Origin: Rhizobium phaseoli
GTDB taxonomy: Bacteria > Pseudomonadota > Alphaproteobacteria > Rhizobiales > Rhizobiaceae
DNA: 64,000 bases
Direction: 5' to 3'
Assembly: GCF_003985125.1 (NCBI RefSeq)
Contig: NZ_ML133569.1
Location: 62,001 to 126,000, forward strand
Shown piece by piece: positions 29,888 to 37,866 of this stretch. Position 1 is the first letter of the stretch, and every line of letters begins with the position of its first letter. Position numbers and translations under genes: made by a program. The notes beneath the pieces are model-generated. The model searched no databases. It was not told where the DNA came from and saw nothing but the letters and a program-made list of their open reading frames with translations.

Positions 29888-30394
29888 TCACAGCGTGTGA
29901 TAATCCCGGTTCATATAGATGAGTGCCGGATGCTTCTCGCTGAAGCGGACGGCGGCGACTTCGCCGAAGATGACGTTGTGGGTCGGCATTTCCTTGATGT
30001 CGGTCACCCGGCAGTCGAAGGCGGCAAGCGCATCGGCAAGGACCGGCGCGCCGGTGACGAGGGTGTCGAAACGGGCGCTGGCGAAGCGTTCCTCATCGGT
30101 GAGCGCCGTGCGTCCGGAGAAAGCGTCGGCGACGCCCTGGTGGTGAGCGCCGAGCGTATTCAGCACGAAGATGCCGCTGCGGAAAAAAATCTCGTTCTTT
30201 GGATTGGTGTTGTTCAGGCAGATCAGCACCGAGGCCGGATTATCCGAGACCGAGCAGGCAGCCGTGATGGTGACGCCCCGACGCAAGCCTTCCGTAGCCG
30301 TCGTCACGAGCTGCACATGGCCGGCGTAGCGGCTCATGGCATCCCGATAAAGGCCGGGGTCGATATGCTGCCTGTTCAACACCTGCGTCTCCAT
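29888..30394 (-). CDS. Flavin reductase family protein
   Basis: This 168-residue protein belongs to the flavin-reductase-like (HpaC/RutF) split-barrel family: M-S-R-Y-A-G-H-V-Q-L-V-T-T near the N terminus, G-V-T-I-T-A-A-C-S-V-S and the N-T-N-P-K-N-E region. Members supply reduced FMN/FAD to two-component monooxygenases or act as oxidoreductases; no monooxygenase is adjacent. The ATG at 30394 is favoured by a GAAGAG site, but the ATG at 30415 is also possible. Confidence 0.85.
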   Translation of the reverse strand: METQVLNRQHIDPGLYRDAMSRYAGHVQLVTTATEGLRRGVTITAACSVSDNPASVLICLNNTNPKNEIFFRSGIFVLNTLGAHHQGVADAFSGRTALTDEERFASARFDTLVTGAPVLADALAAFDCRVTDIKEMPTHNVIFGEVAAVRFSEKHPALIYMNRDYHTL

Positions 30395-30572
30395 GCGCTC
30401 TTCTGCCGACTGCATACAATTACATAGCAATGCAAAGTCCTGCAGCGTCCTTTGCGTCACCGAAACGACGCCCTGCGCTGCTGTTCGACTTCCATCGCGC
30501 CAATATGGCGAGCATCGGTTACCTTTTCTACAATAGGACCGGTGAAAAGCATTGGGTTGCGCTTGTTTTTCT

Positions 30573-30600
30573 TTGACGATCGCGGCCTTGCGGATAAAAG
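30573..30600 (+). promoter_or_regulatory. Possible promoter of the ABC binding-protein gene
   Basis: TTGACG (30573-30578), 16-base spacer, TAAAAG (30595-30600), about 34 bases before the ATG at 30634. Confidence 0.4.
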
Positions 30601-30633
30601 GGCATGGACGATGGCTAGGGATCTCCGCCTTTC

Positions 30634-31716
30634 ATGATCAACCTGCGTGGCATAGCAGCCGTTCTGATGCTGCTGGGAGCGGCGGCGCAAGGCCATGCGG
30701 CCGGCGTGACGATCGGCGTCGTTGCGCCCCGGAATGGCCCGCTCGCCCTGCTCGGCGCCCAGATTGCTGCCGGCGCCGGTTTCGAGATCCAGCAGTCAGG
30801 CAATACGCTCGTCGCGGTCAACGAGACCTGCGAAGACAATAGCGGGGCGGCAGTCGGCGATGCGCTTGTCGCGGCCAAGGTGCAGATCGCCGTCGGCTTT
30901 CTTTGTAGCGAGACGCTCGAAGGCGCCCTGCCGAAGCTCAAGGATGCCCGTATCCCGGCGATCACCGTCTCCGTGCGCTCCCGTATCCTGATGGAGGATG
31001 CGCTGAAAAACGGCTGGCCGCTCTTCCGCATGGCGCCTGCCGATGGCGCCGAGGCGGCAAAGATCAATGAAGTGATCCTGAAGGATTGGGCCGCCGATCC
31101 GATCGCCCTGATCGAGGACGGCACCATTCACGGCCGCGAACTGACGGAAGCGGTGCGCAATACGCTGGAACAGAACGGCCTGAAACCCGTCTTCACCGAT
31201 ACCTATCGCCCGGGGCAGGAGCAGCAGATCGCTCTTGTCCGCCGCCTGAAACGGGCCGGCGCCACCAGGGTTTTCGTCGGCGGCGACCGCAACGACGTCG
31301 CCGTCATCGCCCGCGACGCGGAGGCTGAGAACATCCCGCTCGCCATCCTCGGTGGCGACGCCATGCGCGCCGCCGATCAGCCGCTGCCGCTCGGGCCTGG
31401 CGTGCGCGCCGTCGCCCTGCCCGAATATGCCGTCCTGCCGGAGGCCGCGGCGACGGCCGAAACGCTGCGCGCCAAAGGGATCGAGCCGGAAGGTTATGTT
31501 TTGCCATCGCTGGCAGCGGCATTGATTGCCGGCCAGGCGGCCGAAGCCGCCGCTGCGGCCGGCAAGCCCCCCCAGGAGACGCTGCTCGGCACGACATTCC
31601 AGACTCCGGTCGGTGCCGTCGCCTTCACCGGCACGCATGAACTGTCGCAAAACCCGTACCGTCTGCTCGAATGGCGCGGCAACGGCTTTTTTCCACCGGC
31701 TGCGCCGACGCAATGA
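30634..31716 (+). CDS. Periplasmic binding protein of branched-chain amino acid type, orphan
   Basis: This 360-residue protein has a Sec signal peptide (about 22 residues, cleavage near G-H-A-A) and the Leu/Ile/Val-binding protein fold (peripla_BP_6): V-T-I-G-V-V-A-P-R-N-G-P-L at the mature start, then the G-F-L-C-S-E-T-L region. Such proteins deliver ligand to an ABC permease, but no permease or ATPase gene is adjacent, so it may be an orphan receptor or a sensory partner. The ligand is unknown. The rpe gene follows 63 bases later. Confidence 0.85.
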   Translation: MINLRGIAAVLMLLGAAAQGHAAGVTIGVVAPRNGPLALLGAQIAAGAGFEIQQSGNTLVAVNETCEDNSGAAVGDALVAAKVQIAVGFLCSETLEGALPKLKDARIPAITVSVRSRILMEDALKNGWPLFRMAPADGAEAAKINEVILKDWAADPIALIEDGTIHGRELTEAVRNTLEQNGLKPVFTDTYRPGQEQQIALVRRLKRAGATRVFVGGDRNDVAVIARDAEAENIPLAILGGDAMRAADQPLPLGPGVRAVALPEYAVLPEAAATAETLRAKGIEPEGYVLPSLAAALIAGQAAEAAAAAGKPPQETLLGTTFQTPVGAVAFTGTHELSQNPYRLLEWRGNGFFPPAAPTQ

Positions 31717-31779
31717 GCGGCCGTCAGCCTTGAATTCCGGCGCCGTGCTCGGCTGGCGCCCATAGGAGAGTAAGACTTG

Positions 31780-32457
31780 ATGACGCTGCCCATTCGCATT
31801 GCCCCCTCGATCCTCGCGGCGGATTTCGCCAGGCTCGGCGAGGAGGTGCGCAATGTCACCGCCGCCGGGGCCGACTGGATCCACCTCGACGTGATGGATG
31901 GGCATTTCGTGCCGAACATCTCCTTCGGCCCGGATGTCATCAAGTCGCTGCGCGCCTATACCGATGCCACCTTCGACTGCCACCTGATGATCTCGCCGGT
32001 CGACGACTATCTCGAAGCCTTCGCCAAGGCCGGCTGCGACCGCATCACCGTCCACGCCGAATCCGGGCCGCATCTGCACCGGTCGCTGCAGACCGTCCGC
32101 AATCTCGGCAAGAAGGTCGGGGTGACACTCAATCCGGCAACTCCGCTCAGCGCCATCGAGAACGTGCTCGACGATGTCGACCTCATCCTCATTATGTCGG
32201 TCAATCCAGGCTTCGGCGGACAGAAGTTCATTCCGGCAATGGCGGCCAAGATCGCGGCGGCAAAATCAATGATCGGAGACAGGCCGATCGAGCTTGAGGT
32301 CGATGGCGGCGTCACCGTGGAGACGGCGCCGGCAATCGCCCGCGCCGGCGGTAACGTCCTCGTCGCCGGTTCGGCGATTTTCAAGGGCGGCACGGTCGAG
32401 AATTATCGCAAGACCGTCGCCGATCTGCGCCAGGCAGCCGAAGGGGCACGATCATGA
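31780..32457 (+). CDS. rpe: Ribulose-phosphate 3-epimerase
   Basis: This 225-residue TIM-barrel enzyme interconverts ribulose-5-phosphate and xylulose-5-phosphate. The active-site motifs are [12 protein letters not shown], the second metal-site [14 protein letters not shown] and E-V-D-G-G-V. The ATG at 31780 has AGGAGAG 9 bases upstream; the TTG three bases earlier is less likely. Its TGA overlaps the ATG of the next gene by four bases. Confidence 0.96.
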   Translation: MTLPIRIAPSILAADFARLGEEVRNVTAAGADWIHLDVMDGHFVPNISFGPDVIKSLRAYTDATFDCHLMISPVDDYLEAFAKAGCDRITVHAESGPHLHRSLQTVRNLGKKVGVTLNPATPLSAIENVLDDVDLILIMSVNPGFGGQKFIPAMAAKIAAAKSMIGDRPIELEVDGGVTVETAPAIARAGGNVLVAGSAIFKGGTVENYRKTVADLRQAAEGARS

Positions 32458-33179
32458 AGAAGCAGCTTTTCATCGGCGGCCTGCTGGCCGCGGCACTGGC
32501 TGGCCTGCCCGGCGCGTCACTTGCCGGCGACATTGCCAGCATCCAGCCGATCGGCTTTTCCGCCGACGGCAAGGTCTTCGCGTTCCAGGAGTTCGGCATC
32601 AAGGAGGGCAGCAATGTCCCCTATTCCAACACCTATTTCATCGATACCGACAATGGCCAGTATCTCGAAGGCACGCCCTTCCGCACCGAGCTGACCGACA
32701 AGGACGCCAATCTTTCCAAGGCACGGCGGCAGAACCTGACGGCGGCGCGCGGCCAGATGGACAAATACGATCTGCTGACCAACCCCGGCCTGATTGCCGC
32801 CTTCAATCCGCCGACCGAACTCGGCTCTCCCGCAAAGACGCTGCGCTACACGACACTTGCAACCGACGGCCCGCCGAAATCGCCCTACACGCTTTCGCTC
32901 GGCGAGTTGCCGATAGCGGCGCCGACGGACTGCGCGGCGGTCGCCAAGCGGGTCCTCGGCTTCAGCCTGCAGATGATCGAGAAGGAAGGCGTTCCGAACC
33001 GGCAGGCAGCGCGCCAGGTGCAAACGGTTCCGACCGAGCGCGCGTGCTCGGTCGAATATAGAATCGGCGGCGCCGTCGTCTATCAGCCGGAAGCGGGAAA
33101 CCAGGTTCATATCGCCCTGGTGCTGGCCTTCGATGCGCAAAGGAACGGGCGCTGGATCGCCGTTCCGGTTCATCCCTGA
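32454..33179 (+). CDS. DUF2259 family secreted protein
   Basis: This 241-residue protein has a clear Sec signal peptide ([17 protein letters not shown], cleavage near S-L-A-G-D) and resembles the DUF2259 predicted secreted proteins of alphaproteobacteria, with I-G-F-S-x-D-G-K-x-F-A-F-Q-E-F-G near the mature start. Function unknown. It overlaps the rpe stop (ATGA) and is thus translationally coupled. Confidence 0.8.
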   Translation: MKKQLFIGGLLAAALAGLPGASLAGDIASIQPIGFSADGKVFAFQEFGIKEGSNVPYSNTYFIDTDNGQYLEGTPFRTELTDKDANLSKARRQNLTAARGQMDKYDLLTNPGLIAAFNPPTELGSPAKTLRYTTLATDGPPKSPYTLSLGELPIAAPTDCAAVAKRVLGFSLQMIEKEGVPNRQAARQVQTVPTERACSVEYRIGGAVVYQPEAGNQVHIALVLAFDAQRNGRWIAVPVHP

Positions 33180-33196
33180 GCCTGGATCATTCCAGA

Positions 33197-33694
33197 ATGG
33201 AGCGCCGGAGGAGCCGCATACGCGCGGCATGGCCGCCCTACCCCGATCTGGTTGCCGGCGCGCCGCTCTGGGGCATGCAGATGCTCGTCTCCGCCATGCT
33301 CGGCCTTTATCTGCGCAACGGCCTGGAGACGAGCCGCCTTGCCGAAGTCGCCGCGCTCTATTTCCTCGGAGGCCTGCTCGCCTGGCCCTTCGCTTTGCCG
33401 ACCGCCCGCTTCCTCGCCTATGGCAAGCCGCCGGAGGCGCGTTTCGCCGCCTTTTTCGTGACGCTGATCGCGGCCACGATCGCCATGACCGCCTTCCTCT
33501 TCGCGATGGAATATCGGATCTTCTATTCGCGCTGGCACGCGCCCTTCGGAAGCAGCATCTGGGTCTTCCAGTTCATCTTCACCAGCATCAGCGCCGTCTA
33601 TCAGTTCCTGGTGATCGGTCTGCGCCTTTTCCTGCCGCTCGGTCTCGTCTGCCTTGTGGTCAGCAGCTATTATCTTGCGAAACGCATGCGTTGA
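33197..33694 (+). CDS. Hypothetical integral membrane protein
   Basis: This 165-residue protein has four predicted membrane segments (about residues 18-38, 48-68, 83-103 and 125-155). I do not recognise a family. It begins 17 bases after the DUF2259 gene and may be the last gene of the rpe unit. Confidence 0.65.
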   Translation: MERRRSRIRAAWPPYPDLVAGAPLWGMQMLVSAMLGLYLRNGLETSRLAEVAALYFLGGLLAWPFALPTARFLAYGKPPEARFAAFFVTLIAATIAMTAFLFAMEYRIFYSRWHAPFGSSIWVFQFIFTSISAVYQFLVIGLRLFLPLGLVCLVVSSYYLAKRMR

Positions 33695-33728
33695 GATTGC
33701 CGCCCGTCTTTGCTACAGGGGCGCTGAA

Positions 33729-33772
33729 GCAATTTCAGCAAAAGTGTTCAGCGGTCTTGCGCCCGAAATTGC
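33729..33772. repeat. Rhizobial intergenic palindrome (RIME-like)
   Basis: Inverted repeat with arms GCAATTTC (33729-33736) and GAAATTGC (33765-33772) around a core AAAAGTGT...GGTCTTGC. The core pattern resembles the first palindrome of the RIME1 element at 58174-58223, so this is probably a half-size member of the same family. Confidence 0.65.
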
Positions 33773-33823
33773 GCAAAAACAGAACATTGACGCACAAACC
33801 TCTTGAAGTGAAGGCAGCCGCCC

Positions 33824-35131
33824 ATGATCCCGCGTTATTCCCGGCCCGAAATGGTCGCCATCTGGTCTCCCGAAACCAAGTTCCGCATCTGGTTCGAGAT
33901 CGAGGCGCATGCCTGCGACGCGCTGGCCGAGCTCGGCGTCATCCCGAAATCGGCGGCAAAGACCATCTGGGAAAAAGGCGGTGCGGCCACCTTCGACGTC
34001 GCCCGGATCGACGAGATCGAGGCTGTCACCAAGCATGACGTCATCGCCTTCCTGACCCATCTCGCCGAGATCGTCGGCCCGGATGCGCGCTTCGTCCACC
34101 AGGGCATGACCTCGTCAGACGTGCTCGACACCTGCTTCAACGTCCAGCTGGTGCGCGCCACCGATATTCTGATTGCCGATCTCGACCGGCTGCTGGCAGC
34201 GCTGAAAACCCGCGCCTTCGAACACAAGGACACCGTCACCATCGGTCGCTCGCACGGCATCCATGCCGAGCCTACCACCTTCGGCGTCAAGCTGGCTCTC
34301 GCCTATGCCGAATTCGAGCGCTGCCGCCAGCGCCTCGTCGCCGCCCGCGAGGAAGTCGCGACCTGCGCCATCTCCGGCGCCGTCGGCACCTTCGCCAATA
34401 TCGATCCGCGCGTCGAGGAACATGTCGCCGAGGCGCTTGGCCTGAAGGCCGAGCCGGTCTCGACCCAGGTCATCCCGCGCGACCGCCACGCCATGTACTT
34501 CGCCACCCTCGGCGTCGTCGCCTCCTCGATCGAGCGGCTCGCGACCGAGATCCGCCACCTGCAGCGCACCGAGGTTCTGGAGGCCGAGGAATATTTCTCG
34601 CCCGGCCAGAAGGGCTCCTCGGCCATGCCGCACAAGCGCAACCCGGTTCTCACCGAAAACCTCACCGGCCTCGCCCGCATGGTCCGCTCCTACGCCCTAC
34701 CGGCCATGGAAAACGTCGCCCTCTGGCACGAGCGCGATATCTCTCACTCCTCGGTCGAGCGCATGATCGGCCCCGACGCTACCGTCACCCTCGATTTCGC
34801 CCTCTCACGTCTGGCCGGCGTCATCGAAAAGCTGTTGGTCTACCCGGAGAACATGGAGAAGAACCTCAACAAGTTCCGCGGCCTCGTCCACTCCCAACGC
34901 GTCCTCCTGGCGCTGACCCAGGCTGGCACCTCCCGCGAGGACGCCTACCGCCTGGTGCAGCGCAACGCCATGAAGGTCTGGGAACAGGGCAAGGATTTCC
35001 TGGAAGAGCTGCTGGCGGATGCGGAGGTCCGCGCGGCGCTGTCCGAGGAGGATATTCGCGAGAAGTTCGACCTTGGCTATCATACCAAGCACGTCGATAC
35101 GATCTTCCGGCGGGTGTTTGGAGCCGCATAA
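33824..35131 (+). CDS. purB: Adenylosuccinate lyase
   Basis: This 435-residue fumarase-superfamily enzyme cleaves SAICAR to AICAR and adenylosuccinate to AMP. The superfamily signature [10 protein letters not shown] is at about residues 266-275, and the catalytic T-S-S-D-V-L-D-T and G-R-S-H-G-I-H-A segments are present. The length matches the short bacterial form. A GAAGG site precedes the ATG. It is a single gene here, separated from purC by about 5 kb. Confidence 0.96.
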   Translation: MIPRYSRPEMVAIWSPETKFRIWFEIEAHACDALAELGVIPKSAAKTIWEKGGAATFDVARIDEIEAVTKHDVIAFLTHLAEIVGPDARFVHQGMTSSDVLDTCFNVQLVRATDILIADLDRLLAALKTRAFEHKDTVTIGRSHGIHAEPTTFGVKLALAYAEFERCRQRLVAAREEVATCAISGAVGTFANIDPRVEEHVAEALGLKAEPVSTQVIPRDRHAMYFATLGVVASSIERLATEIRHLQRTEVLEAEEYFSPGQKGSSAMPHKRNPVLTENLTGLARMVRSYALPAMENVALWHERDISHSSVERMIGPDATVTLDFALSRLAGVIEKLLVYPENMEKNLNKFRGLVHSQRVLLALTQAGTSREDAYRLVQRNAMKVWEQGKDFLEELLADAEVRAALSEEDIREKFDLGYHTKHVDTIFRRVFGAA

Positions 35132-35152
35132 GGATTCTTTTCTGCGTCATGG

Positions 35153-35172
35153 CGGCGCCTTCCGGCGCCGTT
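35153..35172 (+). terminator. GC-rich hairpin after purB
   Basis: Stem CGGCGCC / GGCGCCG with a 4-base loop, 21 bases after the purB stop, followed by TTGT. The T tract is weak. Confidence 0.5.
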
Positions 35173-35187
35173 GTCTCCTGCGCGTGT

Positions 35188-35609
35188 CTACCCGACGCTC
35201 CGTCTTAGCCGCAGCCTGATCATGACCGGAAAGTAGATGCATGTCGCAAGGAGAGAAGGAGCGGACACAATCAGGATAATTTCCAATATTGCCATGTCCT
35301 TCCGTGTAAGATCATTTATCCCACCGCGCATCAAAAAGAACGACGCAACGATGAAAACCAACGTTGCGATAAAGATGACGGATCCCCACAAAAATGGGCG
35401 TGAATTTACTGCCGCATATTTAATGCGACAAAAATAAACAATAAAAAAACGATCGGAAGCGAAAGAAAAAACTTCGCGAACAGCAGACCAAGGCCTAGAT
35501 CACTGAAGAAAAATGGCAAATGGCCCAATGGCAGCCCTATGAGATAGGCCTGAAAAAACAATTCGACCTGCGGTTCTCTGAGAAAGGAATCGCGCATTTC
35601 CCCCTGCAA
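35188..35609 (-). pseudogene. Small membrane-protein gene split by a frameshift
   Basis: Two abutting frames, 35609-35406 and 35391-35188, both encode hydrophobic segments. If one T is added to the run of seven (A7 on the plus strand at 35443-35449), they join into one protein of about 140 residues whose junction reads naturally (I-K-Y-A-A-V-N-S-R-P-F-L-W-G-S-V-I-F-I) with three or four membrane helices. The gene is AT-rich compared with its surroundings. Options are a true one-base deletion, a sequencing or assembly error in the homopolymer, or transcriptional slippage. The start codon is uncertain (ATG at 35597 or a TTG nearby). Confidence 0.6.
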
Positions 35610-35654
35610 AACAGCTTTAGACCCGACATGCGTTATAAATGCATATTGAGGAAT

Positions 35655-36134
35655 TCAGCTCTTCTCAAGCGGTCGTTGCTTCATCTTCGAGCCCTTAGCA
35701 TTCGCCGATCGCTTACGCGCATCGGTCTTTTTCGGCGCAGCGGCTTCCACGGCCTCCGCAGTTCTGCAAGCCTCCGTCTCGCCCCTGCCCTTGGCAGCCT
35801 TGGCGACCAGCTGGTCGAGATGTTTCAGCTCCTCCTCGTCGAGATTTTCGATGCCGATGAAGCGATTTTCGGCATGGCTTGTCAGGATGATTTCGTTGAG
35901 TTTGGCCTGGATCGCCCGCGTGTCGCGCGTCTGTGCGTTCTGCAGCACGAAGACCATCAGGAAGGTGATGATGGTCGTGCCGGTGTTGATGATCAGCTGC
36001 CAGGTTTCCGAATAGTCGAAGAAGGGCCCGAGCAACGCCCAGATGATGACGATGCTCAGGGCCAGGATGAAGATGACGGGCTTGCCCGCCCATTCTGATG
36101 TCTTGGTTGCGAAGCGGGCAAACAGATGCTTCAT
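35655..36134 (-). CDS. Low-affinity iron permease-like membrane protein
   Basis: This 159-residue protein has two membrane segments (about 17-40 and 48-70: F-I-L-A-L-S-I-V-I-I-W-A and I-I-N-T-G-T-T-I-I-T-F-L-M-V-F) followed by N-A-Q-T-R-D-T-R-A-I-Q-x-K-L-N-E-I, the pattern of the low-affinity iron permease family (PF04120). The tail is Lys/Ala-rich and disordered. Whether bacterial members move iron is not established. Its leader contains repeated CTCCGAGG motifs. Confidence 0.82.
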   Translation of the reverse strand: MKHLFARFATKTSEWAGKPVIFILALSIVIIWALLGPFFDYSETWQLIINTGTTIITFLMVFVLQNAQTRDTRAIQAKLNEIILTSHAENRFIGIENLDEEELKHLDQLVAKAAKGRGETEACRTAEAVEAAAPKKTDARKRSANAKGSKMKQRPLEKS

Positions 36135-36153
36135 CGTTACCTCTGAAATCCTC

Positions 36154-36227
36154 CCTCGGAGCCATATTTAAACTCCGAGGTAGGTTCGGAGGTTCCCCTG
36201 AAGAATCGGAATCCGAAATCTCCGAGG
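36154..36227. repeat. CCTCGGAG/CTCCGAGG palindromic motifs in leader
   Basis: CCTCGGAG (36154-36161) and CTCCGAGG (36173-36180) form a perfect 8-bp inverted repeat with an 11-base AT-rich spacer; another CTCCGAGG is at 36220-36227. The palindrome is 20-46 bases upstream of the iron-permease-like start and could be an operator or a leader hairpin. Confidence 0.6.
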
Positions 36228-36240
36228 GGCAAAACCGTGG

Positions 36241-37044
36241 CTACGCGGCCTCCCGCGCAACCAGCTTGCGATAGAGATGCCAGGTCGCATGGCCGAGGAT
36301 CGGGATGACGAGCGCAAGCCCGGCAAAGACGGGGATCGTGCCGATGACGAGGAGTGCGGCGACGATCAGACCCCAGAGCAGCACCGGCACCGGATTGATG
36401 ATCGTGGCGCGGATCGAGGTCACGACGGCGGCGACCGCCCCGACATCGCGGTCGAGCAGCAGCGGAAAGGTGATGACGGAGATCGCCAGCACCACCAGCG
36501 CGAAGCCGAAGCCGATGAGATTGCCCCAGATGATCAGCTGCAGGCCTTCAGCCGTACCGAAAACCTGGCGGGTGAAATCCGTCATGGTGCGCGGAAACAC
36601 TTCTCCGAGGAGATTGGTATAAAGCGTCTGCGCCGTCACCAGCCAGACGACGAAAAGCCCAAAAAGCATCAGCCCGACCGCGACGATCGACGGCAATGCC
36701 GGCGAATGGCGCACGTCGAGTGCATGCGTCCATGACGTATCGAGTCCATCCTCGCGCCGGCGACTGATCTCATAAAGGCCGATCGCCGCGATCGGTCCGA
36801 TCAGCACAAAACCGGACATCAGCGGGAAGACCATCGGCAGAAGATTGGCGCCGGAGGTCCATAGCGTCAGAAAGACGCCTGCGATCGGGTACATCAGGCA
36901 CAGGAACACGTAATGCGAGGGTTTTTCCTTAAAATCCTCGAACCCGCGCTTCAATGCGTCGAAGACGTCAGCAATGCCAATGCGATTGACGACGGGCCGC
37001 GCCAAGCTGTCGCTGGCACCCGTCATGACATGAAATGCCGCCAT
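36241..37044 (-). CDS. DUF2189 family integral membrane protein
   Basis: This 267-residue protein has six predicted membrane segments and the DUF2189 layout: I-G-I-A-D-V-F-D-A-L-K-R-G-F-E-D-F near the N terminus, then G-P-I-A-A-I-G-L-Y-E-I-S-R-R and late paired helices. Function unknown. The ATG at 37044 has AGGAGGAG 7 bases upstream, which settles the start. It is followed after about 105 bases by the iron-permease-like gene on the same strand. Confidence 0.85.
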   Translation of the reverse strand: MAAFHVMTGASDSLARPVVNRIGIADVFDALKRGFEDFKEKPSHYVFLCLMYPIAGVFLTLWTSGANLLPMVFPLMSGFVLIGPIAAIGLYEISRRREDGLDTSWTHALDVRHSPALPSIVAVGLMLFGLFVVWLVTAQTLYTNLLGEVFPRTMTDFTRQVFGTAEGLQLIIWGNLIGFGFALVVLAISVITFPLLLDRDVGAVAAVVTSIRATIINPVPVLLWGLIVAALLVIGTIPVFAGLALVIPILGHATWHLYRKLVAREAA

Positions 37045-37217
37045 GGCTTTCTCCTCCTCAGCCGAGATTGGTCGGCAGCGGCACGCATCGGCGGGCAAGC
37101 CGACACGAAATCCGCAACCGGCACTGGAGCAATATAACAAATATCAAGGCGCGTGTCGCTCTCTCCCTTGATGCCCCTCTTGACATCTTCGACAGGCTTT
37201 CTCACATCGGCGGCACT

Positions 37218-37775
37218 ATGAAAGCCTCAGACGCAGATATCCTCATCATCCCCGGCTATACCAATTCCGGCCCCGGCCATTGGCAGAGCCGCTGGGAAGC
37301 GAAGCTCAGCACGGCGCGGCGCGTCGAACAGGCGGAATGGACGAAGCCGGTCCGCGAGGACTGGATCGCCCGCATCGCCGAGGAGGTGAACGCCTCGACC
37401 CGGCCCGTCGTGCTTGTCGCCCATTCGCTCGGCGTGCCCTCGGCGATCCACGCCATCCCGCTTTTCCGCAACCGGGTGGCAGGAGCCTTCTTCGTAGCCC
37501 CGCCCGATGTCACCAATCCCGATATCCGCCCGAAGCATCTGATGACCTTCGGCCCCTATCCGCGCGATCCGCTGCCCTTCCCGTCGATCACCGTCGCCAG
37601 CCGCAACGATCCGTTCGGCAGCTATGAGCATGCCGACGATATGGCCAGCAGCTGGGGCTCGTTTCTCGTCGATGCCGGTGAAGCGGGACATATCAATGCC
37701 GATTCCGGTCACGGTCCCTGGCCGGAGGGCACCATGGTCTTTGCCCAGTTCCTGAGCCGTCTCTCTGCTGATTGA
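37218..37775 (+). CDS. RBBP9/YdeN-family serine hydrolase
   Basis: This 185-residue protein has the RBBP9/YdeN pattern: I-I-P-G-Y-T-N-S-G-P-G-H-W-Q at the N terminus, the nucleophile elbow A-H-S-L-G, an Asp in S-R-N-D-P and a late His in S-G-H-G. The Ser-Asp-His triad is complete. Substrates for bacterial members are mostly unknown. It is divergent from the DUF2189 gene across a 173-base spacer in which no operator was recognised. Confidence 0.9.
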   Translation: MKASDADILIIPGYTNSGPGHWQSRWEAKLSTARRVEQAEWTKPVREDWIARIAEEVNASTRPVVLVAHSLGVPSAIHAIPLFRNRVAGAFFVAPPDVTNPDIRPKHLMTFGPYPRDPLPFPSITVASRNDPFGSYEHADDMASSWGSFLVDAGEAGHINADSGHGPWPEGTMVFAQFLSRLSAD

Positions 37776-37866
37776 GGAAAACCGCCTTCTCGTTAATTCA
37801 GCAATTGCTTTCTAAGTCTTTCTTAATGGAAAGACAGCAGACTGCGCCCGAGATGAATAAGCGAGA

